Assembly: GCF_034274695.1 (NCBI RefSeq)
Contig: NZ_CP128362.1
Location: 4,900,501 to 4,964,500 of the forward strand
Length of the DNA: 64,000 nucleotides
Direction: 5' to 3'
DNA from: Chitinophaga sp. LS1
GTDB taxonomy: Bacteria; Bacteroidota; Bacteroidia; Chitinophagales; Chitinophagaceae
In this document: piece by piece, positions 18,355 to 28,009 of the stretch
Numbering within the stretch: the first letter of the stretch is position 1
Layout of the letters: the number at the start of each line of letters is the position of its first letter
Made by a program: the position numbers and the translations under genes
The notes under the pieces: model-generated
Database searches by the model: none
What the model saw: the letters and a program-made list of their open reading frames with translations, nothing else
What the model was told of the DNA's origin: nothing

Positions 18355-20082
18355 ATGACACCATCCACTCTTTGTACACTCATCCTGTGCATGTTCTGTA
18401 CTTACGCCACTGCACAGGATCCTGGGAACGGTACCTACCGTAATCCTGTCATCAACGCTGATTATTCTGACCCTGATGTCTGTGCAGCTGGTTCCGATTT
18501 TTATATGACAGCTTCCAGCTTTAACTGCATCCCGGGGTTGCCCATTTTACATTCTACAGACCTGGTCAACTGGTCGCTTATCGGTTATGCGCTGCATCGC
18601 CTGCCACCTTACGATCACTTTTCCAGAGTGCAGCATGGGGGTGGGGTATGGGCGCCGGCTATCCGTTACCACAACAAGGAATTTTATATCTACTACCCGG
18701 ATCCGGATTTTGGTATTTACATGATAAAAGCAAAGTCTCCCAAAGGTCCATGGTCTGACCCTGTTCTCGTAAAAGAAGGCAGGGGCATCATCGATCCCTG
18801 TCCTTTCTGGGATGAGGATGGCCAGGTGTATCTCATTCATGCTTACGCAGGGAGTCGTGCAGGTATCAAGAGCGTGCTTACCCTGCATCATATGAATGCC
18901 GCAGGCACTACTGTCACAGATGCGGGTATCCTTGTCGTGGATGGCCATCCATCCAATCCGACTTTGGAAGGGCCAAAGCTCTACAAGCGCAATGGCTACT
19001 ACTACATTTTCGCCCCTGCGGGCGGAGTGAGTACTGGCTGGCAACTGGTTTTAAGAGCGAAAAAGATCGAAGGCCCTTACGAAGAAAAGATCGTCATGGA
19101 TCAGGGTAATACTCCCATCAATGGTCCTCATCAGGGAGCATGGGTGACCACAACTACTGGTACTGACTGGTTCCTGCACTTCCAGGACAAAGACGCCTAT
19201 GGTCGTGTAGTACATTTACAACCCATGAAGTGGGTGAATGACTGGCCGGTGATTGGGATAGATAAAGATGGAGATGGAAAAGGAGAGCCGGTGCTCACTT
19301 ACAAAAAGCCGTTCATAGGGAATACTGTTAAAATGCCACTTACCGGCAATACTGTTAAAACGCTACCCACCACTGGCAATAGTGTTAAAACGCCACTTGC
19401 CGGCAATACTTTTATGACGCCACCCACCACTGGCAATACTTTTAAAACACTACCCACCGGCAATGTTTTTAGTACGCCCCTCACCTCCGATGAATTCAAT
19501 ACCAGCACCCTCGGTCTTCAATGGCAATGGCAGGCAAACCCACTCCCTACCTGGGGCATGCTTTCTCCTGCAAAAGGTGTATTGAGACTCTTCTCCGCGA
19601 AACTCCCTGACTCTCTGCACAACTACTGGGATGTACCAAACTTACTCTTACAGAAATTTCCAAACGATACCTTCACAGTGACTACTGTCTGCAAGTTCAC
19701 ACCCAATCCCAATTTAGAAGGAGAACGCACGGGCCTCATCATCATGGGTGCTGACTACACTTCACTTTCCATCCTCAAAAAAGAAAAGGAATTACAACTC
19801 GTGTACAGCACCTGCAAAAACGCCGACAAAGGCAAAGCAGAAAGCCAACAGCTCATTACTACACTAAAAGACAGCACCTGCTATTTCAGGGTGAAAATCA
19901 CCGAAGGCGCCATCTGCCAGTTTAGCTACAGCAATGATGGGAATGACTTTATCCCAATCAAAGAAACTTTCACTGCCAAACCCGGACGTTGGATTGGTGC
20001 CAAAGTAGGGCTATTCTGCACACGACCCGGCCAGATCAATGATGCAGGATATGCAGATTATGATTGGTTTAGAGTAGAATAA
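18355..20082 (+). CDS. GH43 family glycosidase with repeat-expanded linker
   Basis: A 575-residue secreted enzyme (signal ends ...TYATAQ). The five-bladed propeller of GH43 covers about residues 25-315. The catalytic base is in NADYSDPDVC, the pKa modulator in GIIDPCPFWDEDG, and the acid in TLEGPKLYKRNGYYYIFAP. The C-terminal part (from about 380, TSDEFNTSTLGLQWQWQAN) is a beta-sandwich of the GH43 C-terminal type. GH43 enzymes remove arabinofuranosyl, xylosyl or galactosyl units, and the pectin context suggests side chains of rhamnogalacturonan I. Between the domains is a run of six GNTVKTLPT-like repeats (322-378), not expected in the family. It is transcribed toward the pectin operon but separated from it. 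Confidence 0.92.
   Translation: MTPSTLCTLILCMFCTYATAQDPGNGTYRNPVINADYSDPDVCAAGSDFYMTASSFNCIPGLPILHSTDLVNWSLIGYALHRLPPYDHFSRVQHGGGVWAPAIRYHNKEFYIYYPDPDFGIYMIKAKSPKGPWSDPVLVKEGRGIIDPCPFWDEDGQVYLIHAYAGSRAGIKSVLTLHHMNAAGTTVTDAGILVVDGHPSNPTLEGPKLYKRNGYYYIFAPAGGVSTGWQLVLRAKKIEGPYEEKIVMDQGNTPINGPHQGAWVTTTTGTDWFLHFQDKDAYGRVVHLQPMKWVNDWPVIGIDKDGDGKGEPVLTYKKPFIGNTVKMPLTGNTVKTLPTTGNSVKTPLAGNTFMTPPTTGNTFKTLPTGNVFSTPLTSDEFNTSTLGLQWQWQANPLPTWGMLSPAKGVLRLFSAKLPDSLHNYWDVPNLLLQKFPNDTFTVTTVCKFTPNPNLEGERTGLIIMGADYTSLSILKKEKELQLVYSTCKNADKGKAESQQLITTLKDSTCYFRVKITEGAICQFSYSNDGNDFIPIKETFTAKPGRWIGAKVGLFCTRPGQINDAGYADYDWFRVE
19318..19485 (+). repeat. In-frame minisatellite in the GH43 linker
   Basis: Six units of 27 or 30 bases, each starting GGNAAT, encode GNTVKMPLT, GNTVKTLPTT, GNSVKTPLA, GNTFMTPPTT, GNTFKTLPT and GNVFSTPLT. 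Units alternate between 9 and 10 codons and always keep the frame. Confidence 0.9.
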
Positions 20083-20083
20083 A

Positions 20084-20119
20084 TTAAAAAGGGTTTGCCG
20101 CCAGGCAAACCCTTTTTAA
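20084..20119. terminator. Bidirectional terminator between GH43 and the fibre-like protein
   Basis: TTAAAAAGGGTTTGCC pairs perfectly with GGCAAACCCTTTTTAA around a 4-base loop; it serves both converging genes. Confidence 0.93.
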
Positions 20120-20139
20120 AAATCCCCTGTAAAAAAATA

Positions 20140-20919
20140 TTATTTCGCTTTCAACGCTTCGATTTCTTTTTGCTGCGCTTCCAGCTGTTTCTTCAAATCA
20201 ATGATGTACAATGTCAGCTCTTCGATCTTCTGCATCTGTAATTTTTGCATTTCTCCCACATCCAGCCCCTCTGCAGCAATCTGTTTCTCTGAAGGAATAT
20301 CAGGTAATTTGTGATTTTCTTTGATATGCGCTTCCACTTCAGCTAATGAAGGTAATTTATAACCCGGAGCAAACACATAATCCGCCCAGCTCTGCGTTAC
20401 CTTTAGCTTGGTTCCACCAATAGTGCCATTCACGGCCAGGGTGTAACCAGTAGGCAAAGAAGCCATATTTACAACCATGCCAGTCTCAGCCCTGAGAGTT
20501 CCATTCACATCCAGCGCGGTAGCGGGAGTACGGTTATTAATACCAACATTACTGGCGGAGGTAATAAAGATACCAGTAGAAACAGAGTTGTTTCCATAGT
20601 TCTGAATCGCAAAGGTATTGCTGGACTGTAGAAAGCCCATGCCAGCTACCCATTGACCAGCTCTTACAAACGATAAATGGAAACGGGTATCACCCTGATT
20701 CGCTGGTCTGGCAACCTGTATGCCATAACCATACGGGGTATCATCAAACGACTCGCCAAAGTGAGCAGGGTTAGCAAAACGGGATTTACCACCAACATTC
20801 AGATTAAAAGTTTTGTTTACGTACGTTCCCACTCCCAGGTAACCAACAGATATCGTGTCATACTGGGCTAACGCAGGCAAACTACCTGCCATAAATAGAC
20901 ACAAAAGAATTTTCTTCAT
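20140..20919 (-). CDS. Secreted fibre-like protein with C-terminal coiled coil
   Basis: A 259-residue protein with a signal peptide (ends LPALAQ). The middle has short repeating beta motifs of the type seen in tail-fibre-like cell-surface proteins of Bacteroidota (VGINNRTPATALDVNGTLRA, YTLAVNGTIGGTKLKV). The end has the widespread block WADYVFAPGYKLPSLAEVE, IKENHKLPDIPSEKQI and LDVGEMQKLQMQKIEELTLY, followed by a heptad coiled coil (about 215-259). Proteins of this kind are common and usually unstudied; the C-terminal block may be a trimerisation or chaperone-like region. No partner gene is evident. Confidence 0.75.
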   Translation of the reverse strand: MKKILLCLFMAGSLPALAQYDTISVGYLGVGTYVNKTFNLNVGGKSRFANPAHFGESFDDTPYGYGIQVARPANQGDTRFHLSFVRAGQWVAGMGFLQSSNTFAIQNYGNNSVSTGIFITSASNVGINNRTPATALDVNGTLRAETGMVVNMASLPTGYTLAVNGTIGGTKLKVTQSWADYVFAPGYKLPSLAEVEAHIKENHKLPDIPSEKQIAAEGLDVGEMQKLQMQKIEELTLYIIDLKKQLEAQQKEIEALKAK

Positions 20920-21004
20920 AAAAAAATAGGTATTGAGGATTTCTACTCTAAAATACAGTCTTCTCCTTGATTTTTATTATAAAAATTCTAATGATAATAT
21001 TCAC

Positions 21005-21018
21005 CGCAAACGTTTGCG
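21005..21018. promoter_or_regulatory. Perfect LacI-type operator before the pectin operon
   Basis: CGCAAACGTTTGCG is a perfect 14-bp palindrome with central CG, the classical form of LacI/GalR-family operators. It lies about 180 bases before susC; the regulator gene is 3 kb upstream. The rest of the 20920-21201 spacer shows no gene. Confidence 0.8.
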
Positions 21019-21201
21019 TAAATAAATCCGCCCATTCCCTTCCAATAATAAAATTATAGCTGTAGAATTGTTTCAGGGATACGGGTACAACCCATCAATC
21101 TGATACAAAACCAGTGCCTGCCTGTATTGCAACTGTAGCAATGCTTATTCCATGACGTCTGTATAACCCATTTGAAAAAACACACAACAATTCGATACGT
21201 T

Positions 21202-24159
21202 ATGAAAAAACTACTGATGTTTTGCTGCCTCGTGCTCAGCACTGTCAGTTGGGCGTTCGCTCAAACCCATGTTATCAAAGGAAAGGTGACCGATGCTACC
21301 ACCGGCGAACCTCTCATCATGGTGAGCGTTCAACTCAAAGGCACTACCACTGGCACTCAAACCGATGCCTCTGGGAATTTCTCCATCAATGTCCCCAATC
21401 CACAGGGCGTGCTCACATTCACCTACATGGGGTATGAAGCACTCACCCGCAATATTGACGGAAACACAAGCCTGAGCATCGCAATGACAAAAGATAACAA
21501 ACAACTGGATGAGGTAGTCGTAATCGGCTATGGTGAAGTAAAGAAAAGAGACCTCACCGGCTCCGTTGTTTCTGTCAAAGGCGCTGAACTCAAAAAAGTG
21601 CCTACTACCAACGTGATGGAATCTGTTCAGGGTAAACTCCCCGGCGTAGACATCACCAAAAGCTCCGGTGCCTCCGGCGCAAAGATCAACGTCACCGTGA
21701 GAGGTAATCGCTCCATCCGCGCAGACAACGGCCCCCTCTACATTGTAGACGGTGTACAATACCAAAACATTCAGGACATCAACTCCAACGATATTCAAAG
21801 CATGGAAGTGCTCAAAGACGCTTCCTCCACCGCTATCTATGGTTCCAGAGGTGCAAACGGTGTGATCATCATTACCACCCGCAAAGGCGCGCTGGGCAAG
21901 CCTAAGGTAAGTCTCAACACTTACGTGGGCAACAACGAAGTAGCCGGCTATCCATCCATGATGACGGGCCCTCAGTACGTTGCCCTCAAAAGAGAAGCCT
22001 ACCACACCACCGGCCGCTGGAACTCCGATGCCGATGATGCACTCATCTTTAACGCTGCTGAAGTGAATGCTATTCAAAACAACCTCTGGACCAACTATGC
22101 TGACCTGCTTATTCATAACGGCTTACAGCAGGATTATCAGGTGGGGGTAACCGGTGGCTCCGACAAAACAAAGGTTTACTTTTCCCTCGACTACTTTGAT
22201 GAAAAAGGTTTATTCAAACTCGATCGTACCCGTCGCTACAGCGCCCGCCTGAACATCGATCAGACCATCAGCAACATCCTGAAAGCTGGTATGCAAAGCC
22301 AGGTCACTTACTACGACCAGGATGCGCGCCGCGACCCTTTAAATCAGGCCAACAAAATCGTACCCCTCAATGGTCCGTACGATGCTGACGGTAATTTCGT
22401 ACTGTTCCCCAACAATGGCTCTGCCATCAACCCACTGGCAGATGAACAGCCTAATATCTACCAGAACAATAGTCGTGTCACCAGGACATTCATCAATGCC
22501 TACGTAGAGCTTACACCACTCAAAGGCTTGTCTCTCCGCTCAAACCTGGGCGTTACGCTGGACAATGCCCGACAGGGGATCTTTGCTGCTAAAAATTCCA
22601 TCGACAGGTCTACCGCCTCTACCTCGCGTTCCCAGTACAACACAGGTGCACAACGCTACCTGAGCTGGGAAAACGTAGCCAACTATTCACACCAGTTCGG
22701 ACAGCACTCCATCGGTATCACCGGTGTAGCCAGCCTGCTCTCCGACCAGCGTGACTCGAGCTTTCTGCAGGGTGAAGGACAACTGTTGCCCTCGCAGCTT
22801 TACTATGCACTTGCCAATAGTGTAAGTGGTATAGCGGTTCGTACGAACTACCTTTCCAGTAAACTCATCTCCTTCACTGGGCGTGTGAATTACAACTATA
22901 AAGGTAAGTACCTGCTATCCCTCACCGGCCGCTCTGATGGCTCTTCTAAACTGGCCCCCGGCAATAAATGGGCGTTCTTCCCATCAGCTGCCGCTGCCTG
23001 GAGGATCAGTGACGAATCGTTCATGAAAGGACAAAATGTATTCAGCGATCTTAAACTCCGCGCCAGCTACGGTATTGCAGGCAACGATGCTGTATCGCCA
23101 TACTCCACCGCCAGTTACCTGAGCAAGATCCCATTCTCTTACGATGACACCAACGCTGCCCTTGCATATGGCATCGGTAACCAGGTTGGCAACAAGAACC
23201 TGAAATGGGAACTCTCTGCCACTGCGGATGTAGGCCTGGATTTTAGTGTGCTGAATGGCAGAATAGGCGCTACTATCGACTACTATGATACTCATACCAA
23301 AGACCTGCTGCTGCAAAGGACGCTACCTTCTTCTTCCGGTGTGACCACCGTGATCCAGAACATCGGAAAGACCCGCAACAGAGGGATTGAAATAGGCATC
23401 AATACGACGAATATCAGTACCGGCAAACTAACCTGGACTTCCAATATCGTCTTCTCCAAAAACAAAGAAGAAATCGTTTCGCTGGCAGACGCCAACACCA
23501 ACGACGTTGCCAATGGATGGTTCATTGGTTACCCTGTAAAAGTATATTATGATTACCAGAAATTAGGCATCTGGCAAACGGATGAAGCCACAGAAGCCGC
23601 TAAGTACGGTTACAAACCCGGTAATATCAAAGTAAAAGATATCAATGGCGACGGTGCGCTCAACACACAGGACAGAGTAGTACTGGGCAGACAGGTACCT
23701 ACCTGGAGCGGTGGTTTTAACAACGATATCCGCTACGCTAATTTCGATCTGAACGTCTATGTATTCGCACGTATCGGTCAGTACATCTACTCTGAATATG
23801 CTGCCAAATTCGATCCACAGGGTCTGGAAAACAGTGCTCCTTTGGACTACTGGACGCCGGACCATGCTACCAATGCTTATCCAAGACCCAATGCCAGCGT
23901 GTCAAAAGATGGTACGCCATTCATCAAAACATTGGGTTATCAGGAAGGCTCTTTTGTAAAGATCAGGAATATCTCACTGGGATATACCTTGCCAGCAGGC
24001 GCATTGAAGACGGTACACCTCAGCAGTGTAAGAGTGTACGTCACCGGCAAGAACCTCTTCACCTTCAGCAAGGTGAAAGACTACGATCCGGAAAGAGGCG
24101 GGGACCTCAGCAACCCGCTCACCAAAATGTATGTCGCTGGCTTAAACGTAGAATTCTGA
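21202..24159 (+). CDS. SusC/RagA-type TonB-dependent outer membrane transporter
   Basis: A 985-residue transporter. The ATG at 21202 gives a normal signal peptide (MKKLLMFCCLVLSTVSWAFAQ); an upstream in-frame TTG would spoil it. Next comes a carboxypeptidase-regulatory-like domain (VIKGKVTDATTGEPL, about 23-95). The TonB-facing segment LDEVVVIGYGEVKKRDLTGSV and the plug follow (VDITKSSGASGAKINVTVRGN, VLKDASSTAIYGSRGANGVI), then the 22-strand barrel ending MYVAGLNVEF. With SusD it imports oligosaccharides; the downstream enzymes point to pectin fragments. It is the first gene of an operon of seven, with SusD starting 17 bases after its stop. Confidence 0.97.
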   Translation: MKKLLMFCCLVLSTVSWAFAQTHVIKGKVTDATTGEPLIMVSVQLKGTTTGTQTDASGNFSINVPNPQGVLTFTYMGYEALTRNIDGNTSLSIAMTKDNKQLDEVVVIGYGEVKKRDLTGSVVSVKGAELKKVPTTNVMESVQGKLPGVDITKSSGASGAKINVTVRGNRSIRADNGPLYIVDGVQYQNIQDINSNDIQSMEVLKDASSTAIYGSRGANGVIIITTRKGALGKPKVSLNTYVGNNEVAGYPSMMTGPQYVALKREAYHTTGRWNSDADDALIFNAAEVNAIQNNLWTNYADLLIHNGLQQDYQVGVTGGSDKTKVYFSLDYFDEKGLFKLDRTRRYSARLNIDQTISNILKAGMQSQVTYYDQDARRDPLNQANKIVPLNGPYDADGNFVLFPNNGSAINPLADEQPNIYQNNSRVTRTFINAYVELTPLKGLSLRSNLGVTLDNARQGIFAAKNSIDRSTASTSRSQYNTGAQRYLSWENVANYSHQFGQHSIGITGVASLLSDQRDSSFLQGEGQLLPSQLYYALANSVSGIAVRTNYLSSKLISFTGRVNYNYKGKYLLSLTGRSDGSSKLAPGNKWAFFPSAAAAWRISDESFMKGQNVFSDLKLRASYGIAGNDAVSPYSTASYLSKIPFSYDDTNAALAYGIGNQVGNKNLKWELSATADVGLDFSVLNGRIGATIDYYDTHTKDLLLQRTLPSSSGVTTVIQNIGKTRNRGIEIGINTTNISTGKLTWTSNIVFSKNKEEIVSLADANTNDVANGWFIGYPVKVYYDYQKLGIWQTDEATEAAKYGYKPGNIKVKDINGDGALNTQDRVVLGRQVPTWSGGFNNDIRYANFDLNVYVFARIGQYIYSEYAAKFDPQGLENSAPLDYWTPDHATNAYPRPNASVSKDGTPFIKTLGYQEGSFVKIRNISLGYTLPAGALKTVHLSSVRVYVTGKNLFTFSKVKDYDPERGGDLSNPLTKMYVAGLNVEF

Positions 24160-24176
24160 TCCTAAAAAAGTAAACC

Positions 24177-25811
24177 ATGAAACGCTACTATTTCCTCCTC
24201 ATATTATTAACCGGCTTCGCTTGTAACAAGCAGCTGGAAGAATACAATCCATCGGGCCTCACTACCGATCAGGTATTCAGTACCCCCGAAGGTTTTGAAA
24301 CCCTGGTAAATGCCGTCTACACCTACAATCGCTGGTGGTACGGCAAAGAAGAAGGGTACAGCATCTCTGAAATGGGGACCGACCTCTGGACCAGCGGTAC
24401 CGGTGATAAATACCCAGACATCACCCAATACATAAATTTACAGGCCAGCAATACCGTGATGAGTGGACTCTGGAAACAACTCTATGCCGCCATCAACCTG
24501 TGCAATACCGGCATTGGCCGCATCGACAAAGCAGGTTATACCGACGATGTCAAAAAGAAGCGCAACGCAGAACTCCACTTTATGCGTGCATTCTACTACT
24601 GGCACATCGTAGAAATGTGGGGCGGCGTACACTTTACGGTGGATGAAACCACAGGTGTCCAGACGACAGCTAATCGTACTCCCGTAGATACCTTTTACGC
24701 CCAGATATTCCGTGACCTGGATGTCGCTGTCAACGACCTGCCACTCACTACAACAGACTATGGCCGTGCTACCAAACCTGTAGCCCAGGCTTTTCTGGCC
24801 AGGATGTGCCTGACCCGCAATCTCAACGAAAGAGCAGCTGTACTCGCTGACTCTGTTATTAACAATTATGGATATAGCTTACAGGCAAAATATGCCGACC
24901 TTTGGAGCATGAGCAACCTGCAGAATAAGGAAGTGGTGTGGGCTGTGAACTATATGAAAAACCTGGTCTACGATGACCGGGTTGATGCCACCCTTTATCC
25001 CAACGGTCATTCCCGCGGTGCCAACAATGGTCACCTCATGTTCATCATGAAGTACGATGACCTGCCCGGTATGCAGCGCGATGTAACCAATGGCCGTCCT
25101 TTCAACAGGTATATGCCATCGCTCTTCCTGCTGAACCTGTTCAACGAAAATGCTGATGCCCGTTATGCAGCTACCTTCAAACAGGTATGGTATTGCAATA
25201 ACCTGAATACAGCGCCAGCTGGTATGAAACTGGGGGATACCGCGATTGTAATCACTAAATATGCAGTCACCAACGCAGATACCGCCGGCAAAAAATACAG
25301 AACGTACGACAGGAATATAGTATATGCTACAAACGGCGGCGGTAAAGACCGTACGCACTATATTTCTCTACAGAAATTCGATGATCCTACCCGTGCCTCC
25401 ATGAATGAAGAAGAAAGCGCCCGCGATGCATTCATCATTCGGCTGGCCGAGATGTACCTGATCGCAGCTGAAGCACAGTTCAAACTGGGCAACAATGGCA
25501 AAGCTGCGGACTACATCAACGTGATTCGTAAAAGAGCCGCCATCGCCGGTCATGAAGCCGATATGCTCATCACCGATGCCGACATCACACTCGACTTCAT
25601 CCTCGATGAAAGAGCACGTGAACTGGCTGGCGAACAGTTAAGATGGTTCGATCTGAAACGTACCGGCAAACTGGAAGAACGTATTAAAAACTACAGCCCT
25701 GATCCGGCCACCTACTTCCAGTCTTATCACAACCTGCGCCCGATTCCGCAGGATCAGATAGATGCCGTGACCAACAAAGCTGAATTCACTCAAAATCCTG
25801 GCTACCAATAA
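24177..25811 (+). CDS. SusD/RagB-type surface glycan-binding lipoprotein
   Basis: A 544-residue lipoprotein with a short signal and lipobox (LTGFACNKQ, Cys16). The SusD TPR fold is recognisable: NPSGLTTDQVFSTPEGFETLVNAVY at the N-terminus, NAELHFMRAFYYWHIVEMWGGVH in the first helices, FIIRLAEMYLIAAEAQFKLGN, and FILDERARELAGEQLRWFDLKRTG near the end. It forms the lid of the SusC channel and delivers pectic oligosaccharides. The partner is the preceding SusC. Confidence 0.97.
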   Translation: MKRYYFLLILLTGFACNKQLEEYNPSGLTTDQVFSTPEGFETLVNAVYTYNRWWYGKEEGYSISEMGTDLWTSGTGDKYPDITQYINLQASNTVMSGLWKQLYAAINLCNTGIGRIDKAGYTDDVKKKRNAELHFMRAFYYWHIVEMWGGVHFTVDETTGVQTTANRTPVDTFYAQIFRDLDVAVNDLPLTTTDYGRATKPVAQAFLARMCLTRNLNERAAVLADSVINNYGYSLQAKYADLWSMSNLQNKEVVWAVNYMKNLVYDDRVDATLYPNGHSRGANNGHLMFIMKYDDLPGMQRDVTNGRPFNRYMPSLFLLNLFNENADARYAATFKQVWYCNNLNTAPAGMKLGDTAIVITKYAVTNADTAGKKYRTYDRNIVYATNGGGKDRTHYISLQKFDDPTRASMNEEESARDAFIIRLAEMYLIAAEAQFKLGNNGKAADYINVIRKRAAIAGHEADMLITDADITLDFILDERARELAGEQLRWFDLKRTGKLEERIKNYSPDPATYFQSYHNLRPIPQDQIDAVTNKAEFTQNPGYQ

Positions 25812-25821
25812 ACTGTTACAG

Positions 25822-28008
25822 ATGAATATAAGACGTTATTTACTGGTATTATTGTTACCGTTGATCAGCTGGATGCCGGCTGATCAACCCCGTATTTTCC
25901 TGATTGGCGATTCCACCATGTCCAACAAACCACTGGAAGATAATCCCGAAAGAGGTTGGGGCCAACTGTTCCCGCAATTCCTGGATGGCATTGAAGTAAA
26001 GAACTATGCCGTGAATGGCAGAAGCACCAAAAGCTTCATCAACGAACATCGCTGGGATTCTGTTTTAGCACAATTAAAACAGGGTGACTGGGTGCTCATC
26101 CAGTTTGGCCACAATGACCAGAAGAAAGAAGATTCCTCCCGTTATGCAGCTCCGAACGGCGCATACAAAGACAACCTGTTGCGCTTTGTAAAAGAAGCCC
26201 GCGCCAAAGGTGCCAACCCCGTACTCATCACACCCGTGATGCGGCGTAAGTTTGACGACAAAGGCAATTTCGTGGACCAGCATGGGGAATATCCCGGTGT
26301 AGTGAGGGCACTGGCCGCTCAGTACAAAGTGCCCCTCATCGACCTGCACAAAAGCAGTGAAGCCCTCATTGTACAACATGGTGTTCAGGGTTCTGAAAAG
26401 CTATTTAAAACCACACCGGCAGGGCACTATACCAAATTGCCCGATGGCGTCACAGACAATACCCACTTTAACACCTACGGCGCTACCCTCATTGCAGGGC
26501 TGGTGGCAAAGGAAATTCATGAGAAACACATTGGGCTGGATCCTTTCCTGAAAAAGACCGCTTTTGAAGGCAAATACCGCTTTGATCTGCCAGAGATATA
26601 TGAACCTCATTTCAGAAGAGATACGCTGAATATCCTGTCCTTTGGTGCCAAATCTGATGGTGTGACCCTCAATAGTCAGAGCATCAACGCCGCTATCGAT
26701 ACCTGTAGCAACAGGGGGGGAGGGGTGGTAATGATTCCTTCCGGCTTATGGCTCACTGGTCCGATCGTATTAAAAAGCAATGTGAACCTTTATCTGGCGC
26801 CTAATTCCATCTTACAGTTTACGACCGATTTTTCCCAATACCCTTTAATAGAAACAACCTACGAAGGGCTGAAAGCCATGCGCTGCCAGGCCCCTCTTTC
26901 TGCACTCAATGCAGAAAACATTGCGATCACCGGCAAAGGTATTCTCGATGGCGGCGGCGATGCATGGCGCATCGTCAAGAAAGATAAGCTGACAGAAAGC
27001 CAATGGAAGAGACTGACCACTTCCGGCGGTATTACCGGCGATGACCAGAAAACCTGGTACCCGTCTGAGAAATCACTGAAAGGTTCGAAAACCCAGCAAG
27101 CGGGCGTGATCGCTCCCGGCAAAACCGCTGCTGATTACAATGATATCAAAGACTTCCTGCGCCCTAACATGATCAGCATCGCGTCCTGCAAATATGTATT
27201 GCTGGAAGGCGTAACTTTTCAGAACTCTCCGGCGTGGTGTTTGCACCCATTATTGTGTGAACACATCACCCTGAGAAATGTATATGCAAAGAACCCATGG
27301 TATGCACAGAATGGCGATGGACTTGATCTTGAATCCTGCCGTTTTGCGCGCATCGAAGGTTGTACCTTCGATGTAGGTGATGATGGCATCTGTATCAAAT
27401 CCGGCAGAGATGAACAGGGTAGAAAAAGAGGGGTGCCTACGGCCGATGTGATCGTGAATAATTGTACGGTGTACCATGCACACGGTGGCTTCGTGATCGG
27501 TAGCGAAATGTCAGGCGGAGCGAACAATTTATATGTATCTGATTGTTCTTTCTTAGGCACCGATATCGGATTGCGTTTCAAAACAACCCGTGGTCGTGGT
27601 GGTATCGTAGAAAAGATCTACGTGAGTAATATCAATATGGAAAACATTCCTGCGGAAGCCATCCTCTTTGATATGTACTACATGGCGAAAGACCCTGTGG
27701 TACTGGTAGGTGAGAAAAGAGAAACACCTAAGGTGGAGACGATTCCTGTTACAGACGGCACGCCCCGCTTCCGGGATTTTCATATCAATAATGTGGTGTG
27801 TAATGGTGCGGCAAAGGCGATCTTTATCCGGGGCTTACCAGAAATGCCTATCAGTGATATCTACCTGAATAATATCACCATCAAAGCAGACAAAGCCGGT
27901 GATTGCATAGAAGGTAAAAACATCCAACTGACCAACGTAAAACTGCTCACTGCCGACAATGGCAAAATGAACGTGCAGGATAGCAAAGCAATAAAAATGG
28001 GAGACTAA
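25822..28008 (+). CDS. CE12 rhamnogalacturonan acetylesterase fused to GH28 polygalacturonase
   Basis: A 728-residue bifunctional enzyme. Residues 24-240 are an SGNH hydrolase of the rhamnogalacturonan acetylesterase type: nucleophile Ser31 in IGDSTM, an NGRSTKS block, FGHNDQ, and the Asp212/His215 pair in TDNTHFNTYG. From about 265 (LNILSFGAKSDGVTLNSQSI) a GH28 right-handed beta-helix follows. It has NGDGLD (Asp502), GDDGICIKSG (Asp520, Asp521), HGG (His554) and R585-F-K587. It would remove acetyl groups and cut galacturonan bonds of the same chain. A short signal-like N-terminus suggests export. Its start is 10 bases after susD; the next gene begins 1 base after its stop. Confidence 0.95.
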   Translation: MNIRRYLLVLLLPLISWMPADQPRIFLIGDSTMSNKPLEDNPERGWGQLFPQFLDGIEVKNYAVNGRSTKSFINEHRWDSVLAQLKQGDWVLIQFGHNDQKKEDSSRYAAPNGAYKDNLLRFVKEARAKGANPVLITPVMRRKFDDKGNFVDQHGEYPGVVRALAAQYKVPLIDLHKSSEALIVQHGVQGSEKLFKTTPAGHYTKLPDGVTDNTHFNTYGATLIAGLVAKEIHEKHIGLDPFLKKTAFEGKYRFDLPEIYEPHFRRDTLNILSFGAKSDGVTLNSQSINAAIDTCSNRGGGVVMIPSGLWLTGPIVLKSNVNLYLAPNSILQFTTDFSQYPLIETTYEGLKAMRCQAPLSALNAENIAITGKGILDGGGDAWRIVKKDKLTESQWKRLTTSGGITGDDQKTWYPSEKSLKGSKTQQAGVIAPGKTAADYNDIKDFLRPNMISIASCKYVLLEGVTFQNSPAWCLHPLLCEHITLRNVYAKNPWYAQNGDGLDLESCRFARIEGCTFDVGDDGICIKSGRDEQGRKRGVPTADVIVNNCTVYHAHGGFVIGSEMSGGANNLYVSDCSFLGTDIGLRFKTTRGRGGIVEKIYVSNINMENIPAEAILFDMYYMAKDPVVLVGEKRETPKVETIPVTDGTPRFRDFHINNVVCNGAAKAIFIRGLPEMPISDIYLNNITIKADKAGDCIEGKNIQLTNVKLLTADNGKMNVQDSKAIKMGD

Positions 28009-28009
28009 A

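Noticed and set aside
21172..21201. TTG start ten codons upstream for susC
   Set aside because: It would place charged residues before the signal peptide; ATG at 21202 gives a normal one.
21211..22116. 301-codon minus-strand frame opposite susC
   Set aside because: A shadow of the susC coding frame; composition is His/Val-rich as usual for antisense frames and there is no known domain.
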